NCBI RefSeq assembly: GCF_026226615.1
Contig: NZ_JAJAPB010000003.1
Location: forward strand, 62,001 to 126,000
Length of the DNA: 64,000 bases
Direction: 5' to 3'
Origin: Geovibrio ferrireducens
GTDB lineage: Bacteria; Chrysiogenota; Deferribacteres; Deferribacterales; Geovibrionaceae
In this document: positions 7,744-16,643 of the stretch, one piece after another
How the letters are laid out: each line of letters starts with the position of its first letter
Numbering within the stretch: position 1 is the stretch's first letter
Notes under the pieces: generated by a model
What the model was told of the DNA's origin: nothing
Seen by the model: the letters and a program-made list of their open reading frames with translations, nothing else
Databases searched by the model: none
Translations under genes and position numbers: made by a program

Positions 7744-8720
7744 GCTTTCTTATCCCCCTTAACCAGTGAAACGCCAACACCTGCGGCAAGTATGGCGAGA
7801 GTCACGCTGAGACTCACTGCCGGAGGAATCTTCACCAGATGCAGCATCTCGGAAACAAATATCTTGGAACCTATGAATATAAGCACAACAGAAAGGGCAT
7901 ACTTCAGGTAATGGAACTTGGAAATTACAGCCGCAAGTGCGAAATAAAGGGATCTTAAGCCCAGAATCGCAAATATATTACTGGTGTACACCACATAAGC
8001 GTCTGTTGTTATGCTGAACACGGCGGGCACAGAATCCACTGCGAAAATAACATCCGCTATCTCAATGAAAATAAGCGCCAGAAGCAGCGGAGTGGCATAT
8101 AAAAACTTATGCCCGGTTCTGGGGTTTGTACGGTACACAAGAAAGCTGTGCCCGTGAAAATCCCTCGTTACACGGATCTTTTTCCGTATAAATTTCAGCA
8201 CGGGATTCGCGCCTATATCGGTTTCGTCATCCTGCTTAAACAGCATCTTCACGCCGGAGTAAATGAGGAAGGCGGCAAAAATATACAGCACCCACTCAAA
8301 CTCGCTGACAAGCTTCGCACCCACTCCTATCATTATACCGCGGAGAACGATTACTCCCAGAATGCCCCAGAAAAGCACCCTGTGCTGATAGATTCTAGGT
8401 ACGCAGAAGTAAGAGAAAATCATAGCTATGACAAATATATTGTCCATAGCAAGGGTCTTTTCCACCACAAAGCCTGTGAGGTACTCAAATGCCTTCTCGC
8501 TGCCGAGTATTTTACCCACCCAGAGGCTGAAAAGCAGACCTATGCCTATATAAAAAACAGACATCAGAAGACTTTCCTTAACGCCTATCTCGTGATCCTT
8601 CCGGTTGAAAACACCCAGATCAAGAATAAGAAGGAACAGAACAACAGCCAGAAAAACAAGCCACATCCACACAGGTTTGTGAAGAAAATCAGAAAAAAGG
8701 AATGCATGAAGGGTATTCAT
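7740..8720 (-). CDS. terC: TerC-family integral membrane protein
   Basis: About 326 residues from the ATG at 8720 (further upstream in-frame starts to 8774 are possible). It has 8-9 predicted membrane helices, with the family motifs 'EKTLAMDNIFVIAMIF' and 'IEIADVIFAVDSVPAVFSIT', whose acidic residues in membrane segments are thought to bind metal. TerC/Alx proteins are linked to tellurium resistance and manganese export. Length and motifs match Alx-type TerC. The upstream region (8721-8830) holds two short hairpins (see findings). The gene is convergent with phoR, overlapping by 4 bp. Confidence 0.92.
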   Translation of the reverse strand: MNTLHAFLFSDFLHKPVWMWLVFLAVVLFLLILDLGVFNRKDHEIGVKESLLMSVFYIGIGLLFSLWVGKILGSEKAFEYLTGFVVEKTLAMDNIFVIAMIFSYFCVPRIYQHRVLFWGILGVIVLRGIMIGVGAKLVSEFEWVLYIFAAFLIYSGVKMLFKQDDETDIGANPVLKFIRKKIRVTRDFHGHSFLVYRTNPRTGHKFLYATPLLLALIFIEIADVIFAVDSVPAVFSITTDAYVVYTSNIFAILGLRSLYFALAAVISKFHYLKYALSVVLIFIGSKIFVSEMLHLVKIPPAVSLSVTLAILAAGVGVSLVKGDKKA

Positions 8721-8909
8721 AGAACATCTCAGCCCCATATTTGAGGTTCCGAACGGAACATACCGACATCGCATTTCGGGGACAAAATGCCAGAGGGGCC
8801 CGGTACGGGGATTATTATATTATGAATTTTACGGATTGCAAGGGGATGCAGAAAATTTATTGAGGAACCAAACCGAATACAGTCATTGCGAACAAATTTC
8901 AGAAATCTT

Positions 8910-10124
8910 TCAGTTCCCGTCCATAATATTCACATGCCTGTCACCGGAAGGTCGCCAAGCGGGCGAGATTACGCTGGAACCCTTGCGGCGGCAGTTCAGC
9001 ACTGAACCGAACTGGAGAGTGCGCTCGCCGTATTTGGTGTTTATCTCATCCATCGCCGAATAAAGCCCTTCCCAGTTCTTGCCGCTGTCCTCTATATTGT
9101 AAAGTGTTACGCAGTCGGGCACAAGGCTTGAGATGCACACACCCAGAAGCCTTATATCATTGCCGTTCCAGAGCTTACCGAACACCTCCAGCGCCTCGGC
9201 GTATATATGATGAGTGGCGGAGGTGAAAAAAGGGATGGTATGCGCCTGTGAGAAAGTCCCCATATCCGGATAGCGTACGGTTACGGTAATGGTTTTGCCG
9301 GAATAGCGAAGCCGCCTCGCCCTTGATGAAACCATGTCCGAAAGCTGGAGCAGATACCCGGCCGCCTCTTCCCTTGTTGAAATATTCTCCGGCAGGGTCA
9401 GGCTGTGGCCGATGGATTTCATGTGTTCCTCTTCGGTCTTCACTCCGGGGGAATACTCACCGCAGGCAAGCCCGTACAGGTAATCCCCGTTGACACCGAA
9501 CATCTCCACAAGACGCTCCCTGCCCAGTGCCCTGAGATCCGCCGGGGTGAAAATCCCCATATCAGCAAAGCGTTTGGTCAGCCTGCGCCCTATTCCCCAG
9601 AAGTTTTTCAGGCGGAACCTGTCCAGAAAGCTGATCACATTGTCTTTTTCCACACAGTAATAGCCGTCCGGCTTTTTGACACCGCTGGCCATCTTCGCTA
9701 TGAACTTGTTCGGCCCCGCGCCGATTGAGCAGGTTATGCCGAAGTTTTTCTTAACAAAGCTTTTTATCATATATGCCGCATCCTGCGGGGCTATTCCCGT
9801 ACCGCTGATGTCAAGAAACGCCTCATCAATTGAATAAGGCTCCACATGGGGGGTTATTTTATGCAGAAAAGCGGTTATTTCCTTTGATACGTAAGTGTAT
9901 TTCCTGTTGCGCGCATTCACAATAGTCAGAAACGGACAGACTTTCAGCGCTTCGTATTTGCTCATGCCTGTTTTAACACCGTATTTGCGGGCTTCGTAAG
10001 ACGAAGTAACAACAACAGTTCGCTCCTTCGCCCCCACAACGGCAATAGGCTTCCCCCGCAGAGCAGGGTTGGATGCCTGTTCAACCGATGCGAAAAAAGC
10101 ATCCATATCCATACAGAGAATCAT
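8910..10124 (-). CDS. dinB: DNA polymerase IV (Y-family translesion polymerase)
   Basis: 404 residues. The Y-family palm has the metal-binding 'MDMDAFFASVEQ' at 5-16 and 'YSIDEAFLDISG' near 98-109; the thumb carries a helix-hairpin-helix ('FWGIGRRLTKRFADMGI'), and the little-finger domain fills 240-350. The C-terminal 30 residues are non-conserved and contain no obvious beta-clamp QL(S/D)LF motif. It catalyses error-prone bypass synthesis. The ATG overlaps the stop of the DUF6504 gene by 4 bp, placing it third in an operon behind lexA, so it is SOS-regulated by inference. Confidence 0.95.
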   Translation of the reverse strand: MILCMDMDAFFASVEQASNPALRGKPIAVVGAKERTVVVTSSYEARKYGVKTGMSKYEALKVCPFLTIVNARNRKYTYVSKEITAFLHKITPHVEPYSIDEAFLDISGTGIAPQDAAYMIKSFVKKNFGITCSIGAGPNKFIAKMASGVKKPDGYYCVEKDNVISFLDRFRLKNFWGIGRRLTKRFADMGIFTPADLRALGRERLVEMFGVNGDYLYGLACGEYSPGVKTEEEHMKSIGHSLTLPENISTREEAAGYLLQLSDMVSSRARRLRYSGKTITVTVRYPDMGTFSQAHTIPFFTSATHHIYAEALEVFGKLWNGNDIRLLGVCISSLVPDCVTLYNIEDSGKNWEGLYSAMDEINTKYGERTLQFGSVLNCRRKGSSVISPAWRPSGDRHVNIMDGN

Positions 10125-10369
10125 GATGCCTCATCCATAGCAACCAGATACCAGCAGACTTCCATGCTGCTGAACATTATCTCGAAGATATTGAAACCGT
10201 CTGTCACAGTAAATTTATATATAACATCAGTGCCTTCACGTTCTTTCCACTTATAGCAGACTTCCTTAATCAGCACCTTTTCACCGTGCAGACCAAACCA
10301 TACGGGCTTTGGAAATCCGCCGTCAAAAACAGCGCCGACACGGATTTTTTCATGAATATTTAATATCAT
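10121..10369 (-). CDS. Small DUF6504-like protein of the SOS cassette
   Basis: 82 residues from the ATG at 10369. It has the pattern of DUF6504, small basic/aromatic proteins found beside Y-family polymerase or ImuB-type genes: 'PKPVWFGLHGEKVLIKEV' then 'WYLVAMDE' at the C-terminus. A longer frame exists upstream but runs out of frame through the end of lexA and is rejected. The start overlaps the lexA stop by 20 bp and the stop overlaps the dinB start by 4 bp. That arrangement implies coordinated translation with a repressor and a mutagenic polymerase. No biochemical function is known to me. Confidence 0.7.
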   Translation of the reverse strand: MILNIHEKIRVGAVFDGGFPKPVWFGLHGEKVLIKEVCYKWKEREGTDVIYKFTVTDGFNIFEIMFSSMEVCWYLVAMDEAS

Positions 10370-10961
10370 AGTTTCCTTTGAAGAACCGGAGCACCATGTC
10401 CAGAATACCGATAACTTCAAAGTCGTCTCCGTCGTGCACGGGGATAATGGGGTAGTCATCATTCTCAGGCACAAGAAACATCCCTTCCCTGTTTCTGCGG
10501 AAGGTTTTCAGGGTTATTTCTCCGTTCAGGCGGAATGCACCTATCTTCCCGTTGTCAATAACCGGACTGGGGCGGAGAAGAGCAAAATCACCGTCCAGAA
10601 TACCCTTGTTCTTCATGCTGTCCCCTTCCACACGGAGGAAAAAGGAGTCAGACCTGACAAGATCTTTCAGAGAGATGTAGCCCTCAAGGTTTTCCTCGGC
10701 CATAACGGGCATGCCCGCCTTGATCCGTCCTATTACAGGAATGGAGCGCTTCCTCATCAGCTCTATCCCTCTCGCGGAGGATGATGCGCGGCGGATGAAT
10801 CCGCTTTCCGCAAGCCTGTCCAGCATCTTTTTCACACTTGCGGTGGAGGAAAGCTTAAGCCCCTCGCCTATGTCACGGATGGAAGGCGAATATCCGTTCG
10901 CCTCCGTGAATTCTTCGATAAAATCCAGAAACTGTTTCTGCCTTTTTGTGGGTTCAGACAT
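10350..10961 (-). CDS. lexA: LexA repressor
   Basis: 203 residues. N-terminal winged helix (1-65; 'TKRQKQFLDFIEEF', 'YSPSIRDIGEGLKLSS'). The self-cleavage site Ala82-Gly83 is in 'IKAGMP', and the catalytic dyad is Ser115 ('GDSMKNKG') and Lys152 ('ITLKTF'). RecA-stimulated autocleavage would derepress the lexA-DUF6504-dinB operon. A strong AAGGAGG site lies just before the ATG. A long inverted repeat (10988-11018) lies 27 bp upstream; it looks like part of the dispersed repeat family rather than a classical LexA box, although it is well placed to influence transcription. Confidence 0.96.
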   Translation of the reverse strand: MSEPTKRQKQFLDFIEEFTEANGYSPSIRDIGEGLKLSSTASVKKMLDRLAESGFIRRASSSARGIELMRKRSIPVIGRIKAGMPVMAEENLEGYISLKDLVRSDSFFLRVEGDSMKNKGILDGDFALLRPSPVIDNGKIGAFRLNGEITLKTFRRNREGMFLVPENDDYPIIPVHDGDDFEVIGILDMVLRFFKGNYDIKYS

Positions 10962-10987
10962 ATGACAACCTCCTTGTCTTTAATTAA

Positions 10988-11340
10988 TTCAAAATTTGCC
11001 ATCCCTGGAAATTTTGAACACACGCTCGCGCCGCTTAAAAAGCGGCTTCGCTCGCACGGCGCAACTCCATCCATGGAGTTGTTACGTCATTGCGAACCCC
11101 TGAAAGGGTGAAGCAATCTCTCATTCATAACATCAAACTGCACATCCTGTCAGTTTGGTGTACACGCTCGCGCCGCTTAAAAAGCGGCTTCGCTTCGCAC
11201 GGCGAAATCCCTTCCGTGGGATTTATTCAAGTCATTCTGAGCAAAGCGAAGAATCTCTTATAATAAAAAACTCTCCTTCCGTGAGAATTTTTTATACTCG
11301 CTCGCGGGCGATAAACCGCCCTTCGCTCACAGTGACGCAA
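10988..11340 (+). repeat. Cluster of composite palindromic elements (copies A, B, C) plus simple REP-like repeats
   Basis: This fills most of the gene-free stretch 10962-11671. Copy A (10988-11081): hairpin TTCAAAATTT/AAATTTTGAA with a TCC loop, core ACGCTCGCG, middle hairpin CCGCTT/AAGCGG, tail CACGGCG, hairpin CAACTCC/GGAGTTG. A CATTGCGA...GCAATCTC repeat follows (11086-11122). Copy B (11135-11224): hairpins AAACTG/CAGTTT and AAATCCC/GGGATTT around the same core. A GTCATTCTGAGC...GAATCTC repeat follows (11231-11257). Copy C (11263-11335) has the first hairpin and a core with GGGCG/CGCCC but no final hairpin. Confidence 0.85.
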
Positions 11341-11529
11341 CACATAACCGCAGCATGGGCAAACAAATGTTCGCCTAATAAATAAAGAATAGATCTTCAC
11401 GGGCAAAAAGTCAAAAAGAAATTGCATTATCCGGTAACACATAATAAAGAATATGTAGCATTATCTCTTTACTTAGAGTCATATAACTCTTCGCATAGGT
11501 GCATAACAAATTTAACCCACTTAAAACTG

Positions 11530-11565
11530 TTGACAGTCTATTTTAAACTTGTTAGACGTGTCTAT
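11530..11565 (+). promoter_or_regulatory. Promoter and DtxR-type operator for the TonB uptake operon
   Basis: TTGACA (11530-11535) is a good -35. Overlapping the spacer and -10 are GTCTAT (11536-11541), TTAGAC (11552-11557) and GTCTAT (11560-11565); the last two form an inverted repeat separated by 2 bp. The stretch TTAAACTTGTTAGAC matches the repressor's own promoter region. Metal-dependent repression of the uptake operon is inferred. The region 11341-11529 shows nothing else recognisable. Confidence 0.5.
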
Positions 11566-11671
11566 AAGCAAGTGCGTATTTGTTCACCATTGCAACATAT
11601 TGGATCACAGGGGAAAATTTTATATTTCTGAAAATCAGAAAATATAATCTGTCAGTTCTAAGGAGAGAGAT

Positions 11672-13750
11672 ATGAGGAAAATACCGTTTGCGGCGGCCAT
11701 ATGTTTATTTTTAATAAACACTCCCGCCATGTCCGAAACCATGATGCAGGACACAATTTATCTCGAAGAAGTAACAGTGTCCGGCGCTGCGCAGGAAGAT
11801 TTAAAATCATCGGAAGCTAAAGTGACTGAAAAAAAGAGAAGCAACAATATAGCAGACTTCCTGTCCAAAGACCCCGAAATCAACCTCACCAGGAAAAGCT
11901 CGGTGGGTGACGGTACAAATACACTGACCATAAGAGGCCAGAGCAGCGAGAGAATACAGGTGAACATAGACGGGGTAAACATGAACTCCACAGGGAACAT
12001 AGGAGCCGGTTACATAGATTTCAACATGCTCCCCCTTGATAACATAGACAGAATCGAAGTGATAAAAGGCGGCAGCTCCGCCGAATACGGCAATGTGATA
12101 GGCGGGGTAATAAACGCGTACACAGCGCACCCCACATCAAAACCCAAGGCAGACATTTATGCCACAATGGGCGGCTGGGACGAAGCTGACGACTTCTACA
12201 ACATACGCGGCAGCTACTCACAGATGTTCGGCAATTTCGGTGTCAGCCTCGGCATGAGCCGTCAGGAAGCTGACGAATACTTCAGAAACAGTGACTACAA
12301 AGTAACCCACATAGCACCTAAGTTTTTTCTCAGACTGCCGTGGAAAGCGGAACTGACGGCAGGAGTGGATTACACCAAATCCCGCAGAGGCATGATAATC
12401 GCAAATATTCCCGGCACTGACGGCTATGATTCTGACTTTCCCGATGTGGAAACATCAGACTCATTCGCAGGGGGCGGCGGGCCTGATATGACCCCGAACG
12501 AAGGCGCTTATCAGGAGAAGGAAAGGTTCATATACAATACCGCATACACTCAGAACATAACTGACAACGCATTTTTTGAGCTCAGCGCATACAAGGTTTA
12601 CGAAGACCGCACAGATAAAAACTTCGCCGCTAAAGACAGCAACAACGGTCTGGTAAAAGAAGGTGATGTGATATACGAGCGTGAGCTTGAAATGGACAGG
12701 AGCTACGGCTTCAAAGCCAAAACAGAAGCAAAAATAAGCACCCACACAATCCTTTTCGGTGCTGAACGCAAAAACCTCAAGGGCGGGGAAACCGACATAA
12801 AGGTCAGTATAAATCCGAATAACGGCAACCAGTACCGTGCTCTCGGCAAAACGGACAGCAGGCAGAGAATAATAACGGACGGAGTATTCCTTGCGGATTC
12901 GTGGGGTATAAACAGCGCCCTCACACTTGATCTGGGTGTCAGGTATGACAAATACAAAACCGAGAACTTTACCCACAACTTTGACGACAGCAATCTTTCG
13001 CCCAAGGCAGGCCTGACTTATGCCATAACCCCGCAGGATAAGGCGGCGGTATATGTTTACCAAAGCTACAGAACACCTACCATGCCGGATGTTGTTCACT
13101 ACGCCAACGGAGACAGTGTGGATGAGCTGGCAGGACGGGGCATAAAGCCCGAAGAGGTCAATGCGGTTGACTTTGTTTACAAGCATGATTTCAGCGGCAA
13201 AGGGTTCGTCAAGTTTTCCGCATGGTACTACGACATAGACAACTACTCCATAAGAAGAACACTGCCCACCACAGCCGACCCTGCGACAACGGTAAACGCA
13301 CAGTATAACGTGGACAATGCGGAATTCATCGGCACATCCCTCAGCGGAGAATACAAAGTGCTCAGAAATCTCACAGTGAATGCCGGAATCTCCTATCAGA
13401 AATCGGAAAAAAGCGGCGACCCCACGGACAGTGATTTCAGTTCATCATCAGACGAGGTTGACTACATACCCGAATACAAAGGAAACGCCGGATTCGTATG
13501 GAAAATCTCAGATAAGCTCACTTTTGACATGGGGATGAATTACATAGGCGAACGCCCCAAGTATGAAACAACAGGTAAAAAGACCCTCCCCTCCTATGCC
13601 CTTGTTGATGCCAGCCTTGCCTATGAAATGCTGAAAAACACCGTGCTTGAGATATATGCGGACAACATTCTTGACAAAGAGTACGAAGAAGCATCCGGCT
13701 ACCCCGCAATGGGATTTAATGCCGGAGCAAGCGCCAGATGGACATTTTAA
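11672..13750 (+). CDS. TonB-dependent outer-membrane receptor
   Basis: 692 residues. Signal peptide 1-21 (cleavage near AMS-ET), a TonB-box-like 'DTIYLEEVTVSG' just after it, plug domain about 45-155 ('DGTNTLTIRGQSSERIQVNIDGV', split here by motif: 'NTLTIRGQ', 'IQVNIDGV', 'IEVIKGGSSAEYG'), then a 22-strand barrel ending in 'NAGASARWTF' with the terminal Phe needed for BAM recognition. AAGGAG precedes the ATG. It is the first gene of a TonB-methyltransferase-ABC operon. The ligand cannot be read from sequence: a ferric siderophore, haem, cobalamin or a nickel/zinc chelate are all possible. Confidence 0.93.
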   Translation: MRKIPFAAAICLFLINTPAMSETMMQDTIYLEEVTVSGAAQEDLKSSEAKVTEKKRSNNIADFLSKDPEINLTRKSSVGDGTNTLTIRGQSSERIQVNIDGVNMNSTGNIGAGYIDFNMLPLDNIDRIEVIKGGSSAEYGNVIGGVINAYTAHPTSKPKADIYATMGGWDEADDFYNIRGSYSQMFGNFGVSLGMSRQEADEYFRNSDYKVTHIAPKFFLRLPWKAELTAGVDYTKSRRGMIIANIPGTDGYDSDFPDVETSDSFAGGGGPDMTPNEGAYQEKERFIYNTAYTQNITDNAFFELSAYKVYEDRTDKNFAAKDSNNGLVKEGDVIYERELEMDRSYGFKAKTEAKISTHTILFGAERKNLKGGETDIKVSINPNNGNQYRALGKTDSRQRIITDGVFLADSWGINSALTLDLGVRYDKYKTENFTHNFDDSNLSPKAGLTYAITPQDKAAVYVYQSYRTPTMPDVVHYANGDSVDELAGRGIKPEEVNAVDFVYKHDFSGKGFVKFSAWYYDIDNYSIRRTLPTTADPATTVNAQYNVDNAEFIGTSLSGEYKVLRNLTVNAGISYQKSEKSGDPTDSDFSSSSDEVDYIPEYKGNAGFVWKISDKLTFDMGMNYIGERPKYETTGKKTLPSYALVDASLAYEMLKNTVLEIYADNILDKEYEEASGYPAMGFNAGASARWTF

Positions 13751-13774
13751 AAAAATAAATTAAGGCGGAGATCT

Positions 13775-14545
13775 ATGGACATTCAGAGAAATGCGGACTC
13801 AAAAAAGGCAGAAACAATGTGGAATAAAAGAGCGGCCGGGTATCCGAGATATACGGACTCGGAGGACACTTTCGAGGCAAAAGTTCTTAAACTGATGAAC
13901 GAAAACGGAGTTGACACGACAGGGTTAAGTATTCTTGACGTGGGCTGCGGCAGCGGAAAATACACCATAAGGCTGGCAAAAAAATCCGCAGGGGTGACAG
14001 CCACGGACATATCCGGGGAAATGCTGAGAATACTCAACGAAGATGCCGCAAAAGAGGGTGTGACAAATATAACCACCGTGCACACCGACTGGGAAGCATT
14101 TGACTCCGGAGCTAAAAAGTTCGGCATGGTTTTCTGCTCCACCACCCCCGCAGTGAGAACAGAGCAGGACTTCGCAAGGGTTAACTCACTCGCTGAAAAA
14201 TATGTGGTTTATCTTGGCTTTGCAGGCAAAAAGCATTCGGATCTCATGCTGAAAATTTATGCAAAATGCGGCGCTGAGCCCAAAGAGTTTAACGATACTC
14301 CCATCCTTAAGGCATGGCTTGAAAAATCGGGCATAAAATACAAATCCGTCATAATAGACGAAGTATGGGAAAAAAGAATGCCCGCAAAAGAGATGAGGGA
14401 ACACTGCATGGAGTTTCTGTCAGGCTATAATGTCACAGACGGCGAAAAGGCTGTTGCCGAAATTGTAGCAGAACATACCGACTCCTCCGGAACGGCATAT
14501 GACAGGGCATGCGTCCGTCTGGAGCTTGTGATATGGGAAAAATAG
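13775..14545 (+). CDS. Class I SAM-dependent methyltransferase in uptake operon
   Basis: 256 residues. Rossmann motif I 'ILDVGCGSGKYTIRLAK' (about 50-66), then acidic motif II ('VTATDISGEML') and post-motif 'FGMVFCSTTPAV'. The fold is that of small-molecule methyltransferases. It starts 24 bp after the receptor stop with an AAGGCGGAG site, and its end overlaps the binding-protein gene by 13 bp, so it is an integral part of the transport operon. It may modify a metallophore or process the imported ligand. The family does occur beside metal ABC transporters in other anaerobes, but its reaction is unknown to me. Confidence 0.8.
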   Translation: MDIQRNADSKKAETMWNKRAAGYPRYTDSEDTFEAKVLKLMNENGVDTTGLSILDVGCGSGKYTIRLAKKSAGVTATDISGEMLRILNEDAAKEGVTNITTVHTDWEAFDSGAKKFGMVFCSTTPAVRTEQDFARVNSLAEKYVVYLGFAGKKHSDLMLKIYAKCGAEPKEFNDTPILKAWLEKSGIKYKSVIIDEVWEKRMPAKEMREHCMEFLSGYNVTDGEKAVAEIVAEHTDSSGTAYDRACVRLELVIWEK

Positions 14546-15609
14546 CTCTTTTCCTGCTGCTTCTCACCGCATCTGTAAGCATGGCGGCAGAAACTCTTAC
14601 CGTCACGGACATGCTGGGGCGGAAGATTACCGTACCTGCGAAAGCTGAAAGGGTGATCCCTCTGGGAAGCAGCATGAGCTATGTATCGTTCCTCAAAGCA
14701 CAGGACACGGCCATAGGTATCGAAAAGATAGACCGCATGACCTTTGAGAAACGCCCGTATGTATACGCCAACAGGGAGATTACCGCAGTTCTCCCTGTAG
14801 TTGCAGAAGGCGGCGCTGCCAGACGGCCGAACATAGAGCTTATAGTTTCCCTCAAGCCTGATGTGATATTCACAATAACGGCTGATGCCTCGGAAGCGGA
14901 ACTGCTCCAACGGAAGACAAGAACCCCCGTAGTTGTGCTGAGTTACGGTTATTCAGGGGTAAACTTTGATGACATATACAAATCGCTCCGTATAGCCGGC
15001 AAAATTCTCGGCAGAGACAAAAGAGCGGAAGAACTCATAACATACATGGAGAGCCTTCAGGAAGAGCTTTCCTCTCCTCCTGCGGTGAAAAAGCGTGCGT
15101 ACATAGGCGCAGTTTCATACAAAGGCATACAGGGAATAAACAGCACTGAGGCACATTTCCTCCCTTTCCGGCTGGCCGGAGTGGAAAATGCGGCAGATAA
15201 AATCGGCCGCAAGGGGCATCTGTTTATAGATAAAGAGTTTGCCGCCATGATGAAGACCGATTTGATCTTTGTGGACAGTGCTGGCTTTGCCGTAACAGCA
15301 CAGCATGCCGCAAAAGAACCTGCCTATTTCAGCAGAATGAAGCCCTTCACGGACGGCAGCGCCTATATGATTCTCGCCAATACATTTTACTTCATAAATA
15401 TAGACCTGATGCTCGCCAACTCCTTCTTCATAGCAAAGGCCGCATACCCTGAAAAATATGCAGACCTCGATCCTGAGAAAAAGGCAGACGATATAATAGA
15501 GATGTTCACAGGCAGAAGGCTTTTCAGTGTTGTCAGAGAGGATTCCGGCGGATTCAAAAGAATCACTCTCTCCGGTAAAGGGTTCAGTGTTGAGGAGCCC
15601 GGCCTATGA
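14533..15609 (+). CDS. Periplasmic metal-chelate-binding protein (BtuF/FepB class)
   Basis: 358 residues from the ATG at 14533, with GGAG at 14521-14524. Signal peptide MGKIALFLLLLTASVSMAA, then 'TVTDMLGRKITVPAKAERVI', the standard opening of class III (Fe/B12) binding proteins. Two alpha/beta lobes are joined by a long backbone helix ('DIYKSLRIAGKILGRDKRAEEL'). A predicted ligand-facing segment 'ELIVSLKPDVIF' is typical. It delivers the chelate to the FecCD-type permease encoded next, with which its stop overlaps by 4 bp. Not a lipoprotein by the visible signal (no lipobox Cys). Confidence 0.9.
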   Translation: MGKIALFLLLLTASVSMAAETLTVTDMLGRKITVPAKAERVIPLGSSMSYVSFLKAQDTAIGIEKIDRMTFEKRPYVYANREITAVLPVVAEGGAARRPNIELIVSLKPDVIFTITADASEAELLQRKTRTPVVVLSYGYSGVNFDDIYKSLRIAGKILGRDKRAEELITYMESLQEELSSPPAVKKRAYIGAVSYKGIQGINSTEAHFLPFRLAGVENAADKIGRKGHLFIDKEFAAMMKTDLIFVDSAGFAVTAQHAAKEPAYFSRMKPFTDGSAYMILANTFYFINIDLMLANSFFIAKAAYPEKYADLDPEKKADDIIEMFTGRRLFSVVREDSGGFKRITLSGKGFSVEEPGL

Positions 15610-16643
15610 GGGGCAGAATATATTTCTGGGCTGTCCTTGTATGTCTTCTCGCCGTATTTGTCCTTTCCGGGCTTAAGCACGGCGCGATAGAGAGCACATG
15701 GGGGCAGACCCTGTCCGCACTTTTTATGAGCGGTGAGCATGAAGATCTGGAATATTTCATATGGCATCTGCGCATGCCTAAAATCCTCGCCGCTCTTGCG
15801 GTGGGCGGAGCATTGTCCGTCAGCGGGGTGATACTCCAGAACATACTCAACAACCCGCTGGCCTCATCCTTTACCCTCGGACTGTCACAGGGGGCAGCGT
15901 TCGGCGCTACCTTCGCAATAATCGTTCTCGGCGCAGGCGCTATGATAAACACAGGCAGCGGGCTCATCTTCGGGAATATGGGGATAATAGCCGCCGGAGC
16001 CTTTGCCGGGTCTGTGCTGGCATCGTTTATCATACTGATGTTCTCATTTGTGAAGGGCATGTCCGCACAGGGGCTCATTCTTGCAGGTGTTGCCATGTCA
16101 GCCTTTTTCAGCGCCTGTACCATGCTTCTGCAATACTTTTCCACGGACAGCCAGCTTGCCGCCACTGTGTTCTGGACATTCGGCGATCTGGGCAAAGGCG
16201 GCTGGAGCGAGGCCGTGACAGTCCTCATTGTAATGGCGTTCGGCATACTGTTTTCATTCCGTTTCAGCTGGGACTACAACGCGATCCAGTGGGGAGAGCT
16301 CCACGCGGCAGGACTCGGTGTGGAAGTAAAGAAAATTCGTTTATATTCGCTGATAATCACATCACTTATGGCGGCGTTCGCAACTGCCTTTTACGGGGTA
16401 ATAGGCTTTGTGGGGCTCATCGCCCCGCACATGGTGCGGCTGATGTTCAGGCACACGGGGCACGGTTTTCTTATCCCGGCGGCTGCCCTTCTGGGCGGTG
16501 TGTTCCTTCTCGGTGCTGATCTGCTGGCGCAGGTTATGTTTTATCCACTTTCGCTCCCGGTCGGAGTTATAACGGCTTTTGCAGGGGTTCCCATGTTTCT
16601 GTTTCTGCTTATGAAGAGGTCAATCAAATATGGTCAGGGCTGA
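15606..16643 (+). CDS. FecCD-family ABC permease
   Basis: 345 residues with about 9-10 membrane helices. Family motifs: 'LRMPKILAALAVGGALSVSGVILQNILNNPLASSFTLG' region (Arg-Leu-Pro-Arg-like start, here 'HLRMPKILAAL'), 'GVAMSAFF', and the coupling segment 'GFVGLIAPHMVRLM' near 265-278. It forms a homodimeric channel for ferric chelates or corrinoids. The ATG overlaps the preceding stop (ATGA), and the ATPase gene begins 14 bp before its end. Confidence 0.94.
   Translation: MRGRIYFWAVLVCLLAVFVLSGLKHGAIESTWGQTLSALFMSGEHEDLEYFIWHLRMPKILAALAVGGALSVSGVILQNILNNPLASSFTLGLSQGAAFGATFAIIVLGAGAMINTGSGLIFGNMGIIAAGAFAGSVLASFIILMFSFVKGMSAQGLILAGVAMSAFFSACTMLLQYFSTDSQLAATVFWTFGDLGKGGWSEAVTVLIVMAFGILFSFRFSWDYNAIQWGELHAAGLGVEVKKIRLYSLIITSLMAAFATAFYGVIGFVGLIAPHMVRLMFRHTGHGFLIPAAALLGGVFLLGADLLAQVMFYPLSLPVGVITAFAGVPMFLFLLMKRSIKYGQG

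Noticed and set aside
8721-8830. yybP-ykoY manganese riboswitch ahead of terC
   Set aside because: Hairpins are present but I cannot place the conserved yybP-ykoY loop sequences; kept only as a structured leader.
8836-9063. Plus-strand 75-codon frame over the dinB 3' end
   Set aside because: Mostly antisense to dinB with no domain or ribosome site.
10370-10474. N-terminal extension of the DUF6504-like frame to 10474
   Set aside because: It overlaps the lexA coding end over 100 bp and encodes sequence unlike the rest; the ATG at 10369 fits the domain start.
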